Shown: piece after piece, positions 1 through 9,746 of the stretch
Layout of the letters: each line of letters opens with the position of its first letter
How positions within the stretch are numbered: the first letter of the stretch is position 1
NCBI GenBank assembly: GCA_002778195.1
Contig: PCDI01000010.1
Span: 620,001-684,000, forward strand
Reading direction: 5' to 3'
Length of the DNA: 64,000 nt
Source: Raffaelea ambrosiae
Taxonomy: Eukaryota; Ascomycota; Sordariomycetes; Ophiostomatales; Ophiostomataceae
Position numbers and translations under genes: made by a program
Notes under the pieces: model-generated
The model's input: only the letters and a program-made list of their open reading frames with translations
Database searches by the model: none
What the model was told of the DNA's origin: nothing

Positions 1-1277
1 CTGTTTACCCCCTGCTCTTGAACTGAAGTTGCCGATGTCGCAGGGTGGCCATCATGCAAGGAAAGGGGAGGAGGAGGTCAGTTTAAAAGAGAAAAATAAG
101 AGCTTGCATGAGGCCACAACTAAAATGACGGGGAGAACAAACAAAAATGCAGGCAGCTTGTCAGACCAGACAACGGTCTGTCTCATGTAGCAGGAGTAGT
201 GGTACGATGGCATTCAGCAAATGTAAAGAAAAAAGAAAAAAGACAACGCCCGACCATCGTCGATGCCGTGCAACTTTCTCCAGAAGAGAGCCAACACAGG
301 GCCGACATACCAAGAGAACGAGATAAAGGAAGAAATGTGGCAGCCTAGCCAGACCCCTGCCAAAAGATTGATACACATGGATCAGGCTCTGGGGTGTGCG
401 GTGAACCCCCCCAACAGACCACCGACATATGCAGCTCAAGTTTAGGCCAATAAGAGTTGCGTCTGCGCCATGCACCCTGCGAGGTCGACTAATACGATGA
501 GACCACGGCTCCCAAGGTGTAAATGCTTCTGCCTGCAGATCACAACCACCACCAGGTGGCCGCTGAAATGGGCCGCTTTTGAGAAACCATCGAGGTTCCG
601 GGAGCCAGTGGGATGCTTGGAGATTAGAAAACGCCGCCCCCTTTGCCTTTCGACTGCATGCAGGATCACGAATCTGGTGGTGTGCCCAGCTTGTCTGATT
701 TCTTGTGTGTTTGTGTGTCTGTGTACCCTGTTGTTGTGTCGCGATGTCGGCATGCCTCGTCCTCCTGATGGAGCCAAGAGATTACGAGAATGAGAAAGGA
801 GGTTCGGCTCATCGCTTTGACTGGTCCCCAACAAGTCATGGCTTTTTTTTTTTCTTTCTTTTTTTTCAAACGTCTACGTGGGCCGATGAAGAGTCGACAT
901 TGGGGGCCGGGATGGCAGCCCAACACATGTTGCCATAGTCCGACTCTACTGAATGAGATGCCATGGCACAGACGAGGGAACATCAACGGGGGTTGCCCTC
1001 GCAGGAAGGACTTACCACATGATATGCCTGCATTGCACTGCAACCAGACCATAAAATCCCGCTCCAGGCAGAATACTATTTTTTTCTCTCTTTCCCTCCC
1101 CGTGCTCGTTGTCCTTCCCTTCTTTCCTGGCCAAGACCCCCGACGCCCGGCAGGACGCCTTAGTAGATTTCCCTATCCATGCAACCCAATTTATTAAAGC
1201 TGTTTTTGTTTATTTTTTCCTGCACTTTCTGCACTTTCTCCTCGAGCATTTGCATGCGCCTTTGTCTTTGAAGCACC
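1..1277. other. Intergenic / upstream region, no gene recognised
   Basis: Only short frames without recognisable motifs occur on either strand. A pyrimidine-rich stretch around 840-870 and a CT-rich leader (about 1080-1275) precede the ATG at 1278, which is typical of a fungal promoter and 5' UTR. No tRNA or transposon signature was seen. Confidence 0.5.
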
Positions 1278-3479
1278 ATGGCCTCGAGCAACGGGAGAAG
1301 CGGCGATGCTGCCGTCCCTGGCATTGGACAGACTGCCAACATCGGCCACGCTCACTTTGGAGGCCAGCCACAACCGCAGTGGAATGCCGACAACAATGGA
1401 ATCAGCAACAACAACAAAACCAGCCATAACATGGGGAACGAAACTGGCCATGGCAAGGCCAACAGCCAGCACAGGCCCTGGCGTATGAACCAGAGCGTGA
1501 GTCCCATTCGTACCAGAAGCCCCAGCAGTGGGGAGGACAGCGACGCCAGCAGCCATGGTATCGGCTCCAAACGATCCCGTCGTCGCCGCTCCTACTCCCC
1601 CAACACCTCCAGGTCCTGGGGAAGTCGTCGCCACAGCCGCGGCCGGCGGCGGTCCCCGGATAGCACGGATGACACCAGCGACGATGAAGAAGATGGCAGG
1701 AGCGTGGCCGCTTCCCATGACAAGAGGACGTTGCCTCGACAGCCGACGCCGGGCCCTTTTCTTCCTCGTCGTCTTGACAATGACAGTGGTTACGAAGACG
1801 ACGAGGGCGACGAAGACGTCGAGGACGAAGACGGCAACTTTGGCCGCAGCTGGCATCGCGACGAGAGTCCTGACAGCCGTCATCGCCGGCGTCGTCGCTC
1901 TGTGTCACGCCGGCCGGGCATGCGAAACCGCGGCCGCCAGAACAGCAATGCCACCAATGCCACCGCCACCAACAAACATGGTCGCAGTGCCAGTAGGCGG
2001 CGATACCACTCTGTATCGCGTGCGCGGTCGACCGGACGACCCCGACAACGGAGCGCGTACTACGACGAGGGCGGTCGCTGGTGTCGCCCCGTGTCCCGTC
2101 CCGCTGCTCGTCGTGCGGTTACCTTTGACAACACAAACCGGTACAACGATCGTCCTCGGACAGGCCGCTATGAGGACGACAACGACGACGACGACGACGA
2201 CGATGACAACGACAACGATGGTGCAAGTGACAGCGATCGGAGCGACAACAGTCACACACGGCGGTCTCGCCAGAACAAGAGCAGCAACAAGAAGAAGGAC
2301 GACGACGACGCCAGCGCCGAGACGTTTCTTCGTCATCTTGCGTGGCTCGAAGAGAACAAGCTCGGCAAAGAGCCCCGAGGCCATGTCAAGAGGCCAGACA
2401 TGCGTGCGCCCCATGCCCAACGAGATGTGCGAGACGCAAGAGACACAAGAGACACAAGAGACGCGCAAGAAACAAGAGCCCTCAGAGACACGTCGCCGCC
2501 GGAGGATGCTTCTCGTACCAGCCACAGCGGCTCGAAGCGGCGTGGTCGCCACGAGGGCGAGAAAGAGCCGCTGCTGCAGCACGGCCCCCCTTCCAAGAGC
2601 GGCAGGCACCACCGGTCTCATCGTCGACGGAGCCCGTCGTCCAGCTCTACCGCCTCGTCGTCGTCGTCGTCGTCTTCATCGTCGGCTTCATCGTCGGACG
2701 CGCCATCGCCCCAGCTCCGTGCCATGTCTGACATCACAGACAATCGGCGTACGGCAAGGAAGAGCAACATCTATCCACAGGCCCTGGAGCATCGTCGATA
2801 TGGCGACGACAGGGACATGAGACGCCTCATGCACGACTTCGACAAAGAGTACGAGGACGCGAGTAGTGCTGCTCGCTCTGGTCGCCGGCACGGGTCTGGT
2901 CGACGTTCCCTCTCGGTGCCGCACAACACCACCACCACCGACCGTCGTCGTCGTCGTCGCCACCGCTATGACGAGGACGACGACGACAACAGGGAGCGAC
3001 GTCAGTACCGTGGTCACCAGACGCTCCAAGCGCAAGAACAGCAGCAGCAAGAACAAGAGCAAGACGCCAGCATCCTCGCGCGGGAGCTCCAGCAGCACCG
3101 CCATTCCAAGTGGGGGGCGTTTGCGTTCAATGCCATCCGGGCGGGCACCATGGCGGCTCTGTCGTGCCACGACATGCCGGGCGCCTGGATCGGCGACAAG
3201 GGCGCGCGCGTGGCCACGGCGGCGCTGGGCGCGGCCATTGTCGACACGTACATGGAGAAGAAGCACCCCAACAGCCTGCACGGCGTGCGGCACACGGCGA
3301 TCCGGCAGGCGGCCGAGTACGCGCTGACCCGGGGCGTGGCCACGCCCTTTATGAAACGGATGGCCGGCCGACGGAGCATGAAGACGACGCCGTCGCCGTC
3401 CAAGGCAGCGGCACTTCCATCGCTGCCGGCTAGTTCGGTAGTTTCGTCCGGCGTGACGGAAGTATCCGATGAGAAATAA
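1278..3479 (+). CDS. Arg/Ser- and Asp-rich hypothetical protein with conserved C-terminal module
   Basis: Single-exon gene of 733 aa. The ATG at 1278 sits in a good fungal start context (CACCATGG). Residues 1-600 are low complexity: RS/RR-rich blocks, runs of Asp around residues 300-315, and a poly-Ser run near residues 455-475. This part is probably disordered. The last ~110 residues change character: an Ala/Gly-rich segment with KGARVATAALGAAIVD, then a His/Arg stretch (HGVRHTAIRQAAEYAL). This resembles the C-terminal module of many fungal RS-rich hypothetical proteins, where an Ala-rich G-W-G-x-KG-R-x-x-TAA pattern recurs. I do not know its function. Nuclear location or RNA association is only suggested by the RS content. 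Alternate frames are long here because of the repeats, but only this frame has the conserved tail. Confidence 0.75.
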   Translation: MASSNGRSGDAAVPGIGQTANIGHAHFGGQPQPQWNADNNGISNNNKTSHNMGNETGHGKANSQHRPWRMNQSVSPIRTRSPSSGEDSDASSHGIGSKRSRRRRSYSPNTSRSWGSRRHSRGRRRSPDSTDDTSDDEEDGRSVAASHDKRTLPRQPTPGPFLPRRLDNDSGYEDDEGDEDVEDEDGNFGRSWHRDESPDSRHRRRRRSVSRRPGMRNRGRQNSNATNATATNKHGRSASRRRYHSVSRARSTGRPRQRSAYYDEGGRWCRPVSRPAARRAVTFDNTNRYNDRPRTGRYEDDNDDDDDDDDNDNDGASDSDRSDNSHTRRSRQNKSSNKKKDDDDASAETFLRHLAWLEENKLGKEPRGHVKRPDMRAPHAQRDVRDARDTRDTRDAQETRALRDTSPPEDASRTSHSGSKRRGRHEGEKEPLLQHGPPSKSGRHHRSHRRRSPSSSSTASSSSSSSSSSASSSDAPSPQLRAMSDITDNRRTARKSNIYPQALEHRRYGDDRDMRRLMHDFDKEYEDASSAARSGRRHGSGRRSLSVPHNTTTTDRRRRRRHRYDEDDDDNRERRQYRGHQTLQAQEQQQQEQEQDASILARELQQHRHSKWGAFAFNAIRAGTMAALSCHDMPGAWIGDKGARVATAALGAAIVDTYMEKKHPNSLHGVRHTAIRQAAEYALTRGVATPFMKRMAGRRSMKTTPSPSKAAALPSLPASSVVSSGVTEVSDEK

Positions 3480-3497
3480 GGGGGGGGGGGGGGGGGG
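3480..3497. repeat. Poly(G) tract, 18 bases
   Basis: An uninterrupted run of 18 G starts at the base directly after the TAA stop of the preceding gene. Confidence 0.95.
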
Positions 3498-3746
3498 TGA
3501 AGAGAAGACAGGTCGAATTGAGAGCCACACTTTTCTACTGATTTTTGGAGAACTTATCTTTACGTTTACGCCACGATCATGAAATAAGAAGAAAAAAAAA
3601 CCAGATAGAATAGAAACCCAACGTTATAGTGAACAGAGAAGGAGCAAGGAAAGAAAGAGAGGAAAGTCAGTGGGATGGGGTGAAAGCGGAAGAAAGAAGC
3701 CCCAAGAGCCGTGTTCAGTAGTGTTTGGAGTTGTTCAGTTGCTCTC

Positions 3747-3793
3747 AGTTACAGTTCTTAGTTACAGTTCTTAGTTACAGTACTTAGTTACAG
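3747..3793. repeat. 13-bp tandem repeat, about 3.6 copies
   Basis: The unit AGTTACAGTTCTT is repeated, with one substitution in the third copy. It lies about 570-610 bp upstream of the TRS85 start. Confidence 0.9.
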
Positions 3794-4358
3794 CTAGTTA
3801 GCCCTTAAATATACCAGGCCATTCACTTCGACTGCTTCCAACACCATGGTGCTTGCATTTCAACGACTCGTCTTCACTGTACACTCGCCTCCCAGTATTT
3901 GAGATAAATGGAGGCAAACCAAAAAAAATCATCGACTTCATTGTCCTCATTTGCTATTCGAAAGGTACAGTTCTGAGTGCATGTTTTGGGCCGGCAACCC
4001 AGGCACGTGATGATAGCGATAAGGCCCGCATCGACGAACGTGACGCCTTCACGACTTTGCTTTTTCTGGTCAGAAACCGAGGAACGATGCCGCACCACTG
4101 ACCACGACCCTGCGAGACCTCTGCTGGCTTTCTGCCTTCTCTTGTGCCTCCAACGTACATACTCGGCTCTCCTTTTTTGAACTCGTGCAGCCACGTTCAT
4201 GCCTACACAGCACACCACCCCCTCGACCTTGCCTCCTTGAAACTGGCCTCCTCGATTTAAGATCGCCTCCAGACTATTTACGACCGGCGACACTTTGCAA
4301 AACGACTCTGATTTCTTTCCTTTTTTTCGACAGTGTCTCCGTCTCGTCCTCTTTCTTA

Positions 4359-5683
4359 ATGCCGCCCTCCGAAGATGTGGCCTCGCCGACCCAATCCATA
4401 CAATCGCTGCCGCCGGCAGCTTCCTCCATGAGAATGCCCAAACAGCGCCATACCTCGGGTCCCAGCCCAGGGACCGAGCTTCCCTTCCGCCCTCTACCAA
4501 TGTCACACTCAGAAGCCAGTCTACCGATGCGCCGGCCTACTCCCAACAACGCCTCCCTCTATGCCTCAACCCTCACCCCGCCCGGTTCGCGATCCATGTC
4601 GCCTGTTGGCGGCCGCCTCGCTTCGCCTGCGCGACCCTCATCGCGGGGCACAGCCGGTACGTCGAGCTCCGGGACCAGCACTCTGGTCGGCAGCACCTAC
4701 ACCAAGTCTCTCCTCGAAACCCCTGCCGCCGAGAACCCCGGCGATCCTCTCAACCTCATCCTCAAGGCCTTTGTGCCCCACATAGCCGTCTACACCTCGG
4801 AGGACACCGACGACCTCGTGCGCGAAAAGGGCTTCGAGAACGGCCTGTGGGAGCTGCTGCGGCCGTTCGGCGAGCAAGTGCAGGGCAAAGTGACCGTCCG
4901 CGACAGTAACGGCAGTGCGCGGTCATGGGACGACTTTGCGGTACGGTTCGTGCCGTTCGGCAGCAATGTCGAGACGCCGCAGTCGGTCTACGGCGTCATC
5001 CAGGCGCCCACGGGGCCAGAGGTGCTGGAGGTGAATGGGAGCACACGCCGGAGAAGCGGAAGCGGCGGCGGTGGTGCTGGAAACAGCAGCAGAAGCTCTG
5101 CCGCGTCGACCGCATCGCGGATAGCCCTGGTGGAGGCCATTGTCAACCAGCATCTGAGCTATGCCGAGCGCTCCTTTCTGGGCCTTCCGCGACCCGCCTC
5201 ACAACCGCAGCAAGAACCCCAGAACGACCTCGACCCCGAAACCACATCCCCCTACTACTCGCTCTACCTGCGCCGCATGCTCTCCGGCCTGCCCATGTCC
5301 TGCCACGAAACCTTTTCCCACCCGGTCGCCTGCGTGATCGCCATCAGCTCGCGCAACACGGCACCCATCCAGACCTTCCAGGAGCTGTACCGCGACATCA
5401 GCCAGGGCACGCGCCGCATGCCGCCCTGGGTCGACGGCGATTTTCTCCGCTACTACGTTCTTGTGCACGACGAGGAAAATGGCGACATCACCGAGTCCCT
5501 GGCCCTGTTTGAGAAGATGAAGCGCAGCTTGGGGCTGCACTGCCACCTGCTGCGCATTCGCAGCTCCCAGAGCGCCGAGACCGACGACGACAGCCTGGAA
5601 CTGCCGCGCTGCGAGTGGCTCTCGGCTGCTGAGGAGTTTGCCGATCTGGAACAGAGCGAGCGGTATGGTGGTGGGGACAAGGT

Positions 5684-5716
<33 letters not shown>

Positions 5717-7184
5717 GGAAGACGATGGCGAGGAGGAGAACGAGAAGCACTCTACCGACGACAACGACTACTATGCCGACCCGGCGGCACCTCGATACAT
5801 TTTTGATTCCGACGCCACGGCCATCCGCACGTTTGTGCGCGAAATGGTCACGCAGTCGATTGTGCCGACGATGGAGCGCAGCATTGCCAAGTGGAACGAC
5901 CAGGTCGCCTCCAAGCGGAAGGGCCTGACGGGCCGCTTCATGAACCTGTCGAAGCGCTGGGCCTTTGGCGGTTCTTCCAGCGGCAGCAACCATGCCGGCA
6001 ACTCGTCGTCGTCGATGAGCATCGGTGGCGGCAGCTCCAACTACGACGCGCAGCGCGGCTTCTACGGCGCCGAGGCGCCCGAGGCGGTGATGCGCAAGCT
6101 GGCCGACTACGCGTTTATGCTGCGCGACTGGAAGCTGGCCATGTCGACGTACGACATTTTGCGCTCCGACTTCACCAACGACAAGGCCTGGAAGTACCAC
6201 GCCGCCGCCAACGAGATGTGCGCCCTGGCCCTGCTCATCATGCCACCCGCCCTCTCGTCGCGTACCAAGCTCGAGTCCATCCACGCCATGCTCGAGCAGG
6301 CGTTTTATTCCTACCACACGCGCTGCGGCAGCGCCTACGGGACCGTCCGCAGCGTCGCCCTCGGCCTGGAGCTGCAGCGCCTGCGCGGCGGCCCGGCCGT
6401 CGACGAGTCCGTCCGCTGGGGCACCCGCCTGCTGGAGACCCGCCTCGTCGGCCGCGTCGGCGACGCCCTGCTGCGCGAGCGCATGGCCGTCTGCTGCGGC
6501 ACGCGCGCGGGGCCGACACCCGCCGCGGTGGCCAACATGCGCGGCGGCGGCGGCGGCGGCGGCGGCGTGGCCGCCCCGCCGCCGCCGCCCGGCTGGGGCT
6601 CGTGGCGGCGCAAGTCGGCGTTCTGGAGCGTGCTGGCCGCGGAGACGTGGGTGGCCCAGGGCAAGTACATCCAGGCGCAGCGGTGTCTCAACGAGGCGCG
6701 CAAGATGTACTCGATGCTGGCCAGCGACGAGGGGATCAGCGGCTTCGGCGCGGCCAGCGACTTTATGGCGTCGCTGCAGCAGCAGCTGAAGCAGGGGTTG
6801 TCGGTGGACCACAGCCGCGGCGCCGCTGCTGTTGTGGCTGCTGTGGGAGGCGACTACGACGACGACGACGACGACAACACGACGACGACGACGGCAACGA
6901 CGATGACGGGGCACGACCGCCTGACCGGGAGCACGCATGATGTGCGCGGCGGCAGCACGCGTCAGCACAATGGCGATGAAGAGGTCGAGGTCGAGGTCAT
7001 GGCGGACGAGGCCACCGAGAAGCTGGCGAGACGACGGTCGCGTCGGGGCAGTCTTCTGGGGGGTGCGGTGGCGGGCCAGGCCGGTCTGGAGTCGGCTCCC
7101 TTGCGGCGACTGTCACCACCTGTAGAAACGGCCGACGGACGAGAAGAGTCACCGACTGACAGTAGTGGGTTTGGCAAGGTCTGA
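4359..7184 (+). CDS. TRS85: TRAPP complex subunit Trs85 (TRAPPC8 family)
   Basis: Intronless, 941 aa. Trs85 is the specific subunit of TRAPPIII, which activates the Rab Ypt1 at the pre-autophagosomal structure and early Golgi. Family signatures visible are a DPLNLILKAFVPHIAVY block near residue 129, the segment CHETFSHPVACVIAISS near residue 315 followed by a PPWVDGDFLRYYVLVHD block, and an EAVMRKLADYAFMLRDWKLA block near residue 575, which is the typical start of the C-terminal half. An acidic Glu run occupies about residues 442-465, and the tail (about 850-941) is Asp/Thr-rich. I chose the ATG at 4359 over an in-frame ATG at 4185. The upstream 58 codons are pyrimidine-rich with no family similarity, and the MPPSEDV start is followed by the Pro/Ser-rich N-terminus usual in fungi. 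Length is within the range of fungal Trs85. Confidence 0.9.
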
Positions 7185-7799
7185 ACACGAAAGAGTGAAC
7201 GAGACATGAGAGGCTAGACTATTCGGTGTACGAGATGGGACAGTGCTTTTTTATCTTTTTTATCTTTTTTTCCTTTATTTTGATGTGTCTCTTGAAGCAT
7301 AGACTGCTGGTTTTTTCACTCCATGAGTTTACCTTTCTCTCTACAATACTTTCTTCTTTTTTTTTTTTTACAATGGCATGGACAGGGCGTTCTTTTTTCT
7401 CTTCTAATCACATGCACTTTCCCGCCCTTTTTGCCTCGTGATGAATTGATTTTTTGTTAATGAAGAAAAACTTGCTCCTCCCTATCCATACAAAACGGTG
7501 ATGCTTGCTACTCGCACTTGTCAAGTCAAAGGTATGTCTCTTCATCGCCTCTACCCCCCGAACTGCTCAATCTCTGACAAAATCAGCATGGACTATTAGC
7601 TACCCGTTAAACAATTCCAGAAAAGAAGTTGTGTGCTAGAGATTACCAGACAATACGCAAAGTGGGATATACAAACGCCAAACGCCAATGCAACCAGATG
7701 TCCCAGGTTCATGTCTGCCTTCAGCTCCATCGTCCGCCCACCCCTGCCCTGGGTATCAGTCCCAATAGTGCTTCTTTCCAAATCATGAGTTGGTCGCGT
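7185..7799. other. Convergent 3' intergenic region
   Basis: Lies between the 3' ends of TRS85 (+) and the orphan gene (-). T-rich with poly(T) runs near 7250-7270 and 7350-7370, consistent with 3' UTRs. No gene seen. Confidence 0.6.
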
Positions 7800-8993
7800 C
7801 TACTGCGTCTTTTCCTTCTTTTCCTTCGTTTCTGTATTCTTCTTCCACCAGGACAGAAGTCGGCTACAGCACCTGGCCAACTTCTCCTTACGCACCTCTG
7901 TCTCTGGACGCGGGACGGTCTGGTCTGGGTCGGAGATCCATTGGTGCATCATCCATGCATTGTCTTGGTACATCTCTGCCAGCTCCGCCCGCTGCTCCTT
8001 AGCCACGGCCGCCATGTCGTCTGCAATGTGCGCCACCGCTCGAAAAAGGTCACCTATGACCGACCGTCGTGTCTCTTCGGGCAGGACACTCGCCAGCGGG
8101 CGGACGTCTGCAAGGATGGCTTCCAGGTGGGGCTGCATCTTATCGAAGCGACGGTGCCCACGCGAGACCCCTTGCGAGTCGGAGTCGGAGGATGTGTCCC
8201 TACCACCGTCGTCGGGCACGTACTGGGGGGCAATGTGTTCGTCGGGTGTGGCAATGGCGATGCGGATGCCGCGGCGGATCTGGTGCGCCAGATGGTCGGC
8301 AGCATTCTGACGGGTGCGGGAGCTTGCAGAGACGGCCTGCATGGCGTGGACAGTGTGGATGAAGGCGAGGGCCGTGCTCCTGGTGGCTTGGTAGAGGACG
8401 GCATCTTGATGAGCGACATTGCCAGTGTTTGCAAGAGTGCTGCTGCTGGTTGCGATGCTGCCGATGTTATCGCTGTTGCCGACTTTGGTCTTACTGCTGG
8501 CGGTACTTCTGCTGATGGGGCTTCTCGTCTCCTTACTCGTAGAAGTGACCTTGGTCTTCTTCTTGTGCAAAATCCCCAGGATGGCAGCATACGTGATGGC
8601 CATGGCGCGGGAGGCCCCCTGGGTGTTGTTGAATTTGTTGGCCATCTCTGGGTCGATGTCTGGGTTGTCCAGCATCTCTGTGATGGCATCCTTGTCGAAT
8701 TGATCGTAGTCGACCGTGAACTGGACGCTCGGGACACCACCCGCGTTGTCGTTGCTGTTTTGATTTTTGGCTGTGCCTTGGCCAGCTGCTTTCGAAGGCT
8801 CAGGTGCTGGCCCAGGTGCTGGTCCAGGTGCTGGCCCGGGTGCTGGGCCGTCCGCGGCCTTGCTTGGTTTCCCAGAGGGCATGGCTACTGCTGTCTCAAC
8901 GGGTGAAGATGTTTTGTGTTCTGGTAAGGATGACAAAGGTGTTTTTTCGCTGTCTGAAGTTGGGAGAAGCACTCGACGTGGTAGCATCAACAT
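7800..8993 (-). CDS. Orphan hypothetical protein with PAPG repeats
   Basis: Intronless 397-aa frame on the minus strand. I do not recognise the family. Visible features are a five-fold Pro-Ala-Pro-Gly-like repeat at about residues 50-65, a conserved-looking acidic segment (DYDQFDKDAITEMLDNPDI) and a Ser/Thr/Lys-rich linker. A helical C-terminal half (about residues 210-370) includes HLEAILADVRPLASVLPEE and WMMHQWISDP, and the tail is Lys-rich. There is no signal peptide or obvious membrane helix. The opposite strand has a slightly longer open frame (7629-8906), but its Cys/Trp/Arg-rich composition is that of an antisense shadow, so the minus frame is preferred. An upstream 5' exon cannot be excluded. 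Confidence 0.6.
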   Translation of the reverse strand: MLMLPRRVLLPTSDSEKTPLSSLPEHKTSSPVETAVAMPSGKPSKAADGPAPGPAPGPAPGPAPEPSKAAGQGTAKNQNSNDNAGGVPSVQFTVDYDQFDKDAITEMLDNPDIDPEMANKFNNTQGASRAMAITYAAILGILHKKKTKVTSTSKETRSPISRSTASSKTKVGNSDNIGSIATSSSTLANTGNVAHQDAVLYQATRSTALAFIHTVHAMQAVSASSRTRQNAADHLAHQIRRGIRIAIATPDEHIAPQYVPDDGGRDTSSDSDSQGVSRGHRRFDKMQPHLEAILADVRPLASVLPEETRRSVIGDLFRAVAHIADDMAAVAKEQRAELAEMYQDNAWMMHQWISDPDQTVPRPETEVRKEKLARCCSRLLSWWKKNTETKEKKEKTQ

Positions 8994-9746
8994 AAATATC
9001 GGCAGACTAATAAAAATGTGGGGGGTGAACAGGTCGTGCCTTCCATGTTCATCCTGCTGTTTTCGGACGCAACTGCCTATATGCTTCCAATCTCCATGGT
9101 AAGAGCTACGTCACCTTGCTAGACTCTCCGCCATAGTGCTGTTAGAACCAATCTGCAAGCTTGTCTGTTAGGGGAGTCTACAAACTAGACGCCGCGTTTT
9201 CAGCAAGAGTCTGCAGTACAGGCGAGCCAGCCTGGCCGCCTAATATGGCAGGCACTCGTCGAAGTCACTGGCAGTTCCTTCCTCGTGGTTACGTAAGATG
9301 GCAATCTTAGTCACGGTCTCAGTCGGGGGAGTGTAGATGTTGTACAAACGAAAATGTCCCCACAAAAAAAAAGACTGTGTCGGCCTCTGTCTAATTCCAA
9401 AAATTCCTAAAAGGGAAGTTTCGCATTTGCCAGAACATAATATATATTAGCCCGGGACAAAAACCACAACACGGCTACCGTGACAGACGCGTGATGTTTC
9501 CTGCCCTCCGTAAAGGTGCCATTTTTTGAAGTATTGTTCGCAGGCGAGCAACGGGTCTCCCCTGACGGGCTCCAAAGGGCGTCTGTCCACTACTCCACGT
9601 TTCTGTATTGATACGGCCACAGTGTAGGAACACAACACCAACGGTAATAACACCAACACCAACACCAGAGACGCAGCGTGACACTATCGTCAATCCCCCC
9701 CCCATACAACTATGATTCCTGTACCTTCTCACCATCACCACCGTTG
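8994..9746. other. Intergenic region, no gene seen
   Basis: Contains short T/A-rich and mixed sequence plus a poly(C) run near 9698-9705. It should hold the promoter of the 397-aa gene (-) and the 3' end of the kinase-like gene (-). Nothing else supported. Confidence 0.5.

Larger units (their letters stand above)
3480..4358. other. Intergenic region between the RS-rich gene and TRS85
   Basis: Begins with a poly(G) tract immediately after the stop codon. It holds a 13-bp tandem repeat (3747-3793) and a pyrimidine-rich leader before the ATG at 4359. The open frame can be extended upstream to 4185, but that part lacks family similarity and reads like 5' UTR. Confidence 0.6.

Noticed and set aside
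4185..4358. Upstream in-frame ATG for TRS85
   Set aside because: The 58 added codons are pyrimidine-derived (Pro/Leu/Ser/Phe) without family similarity, so they are treated as 5' UTR.
5199..6968. A 589-codon minus-strand frame opposite TRS85
   Set aside because: Shadow frame caused by high GC3; its composition is Arg/His/Val-rich and no family is visible, while the plus strand encodes Trs85.
7629..8906. A 425-codon plus-strand frame over the orphan gene
   Set aside because: High Cys/Trp/Arg/Val content and no low-complexity or domain logic; the minus-strand frame looks like a real protein. Kept as a caution only.
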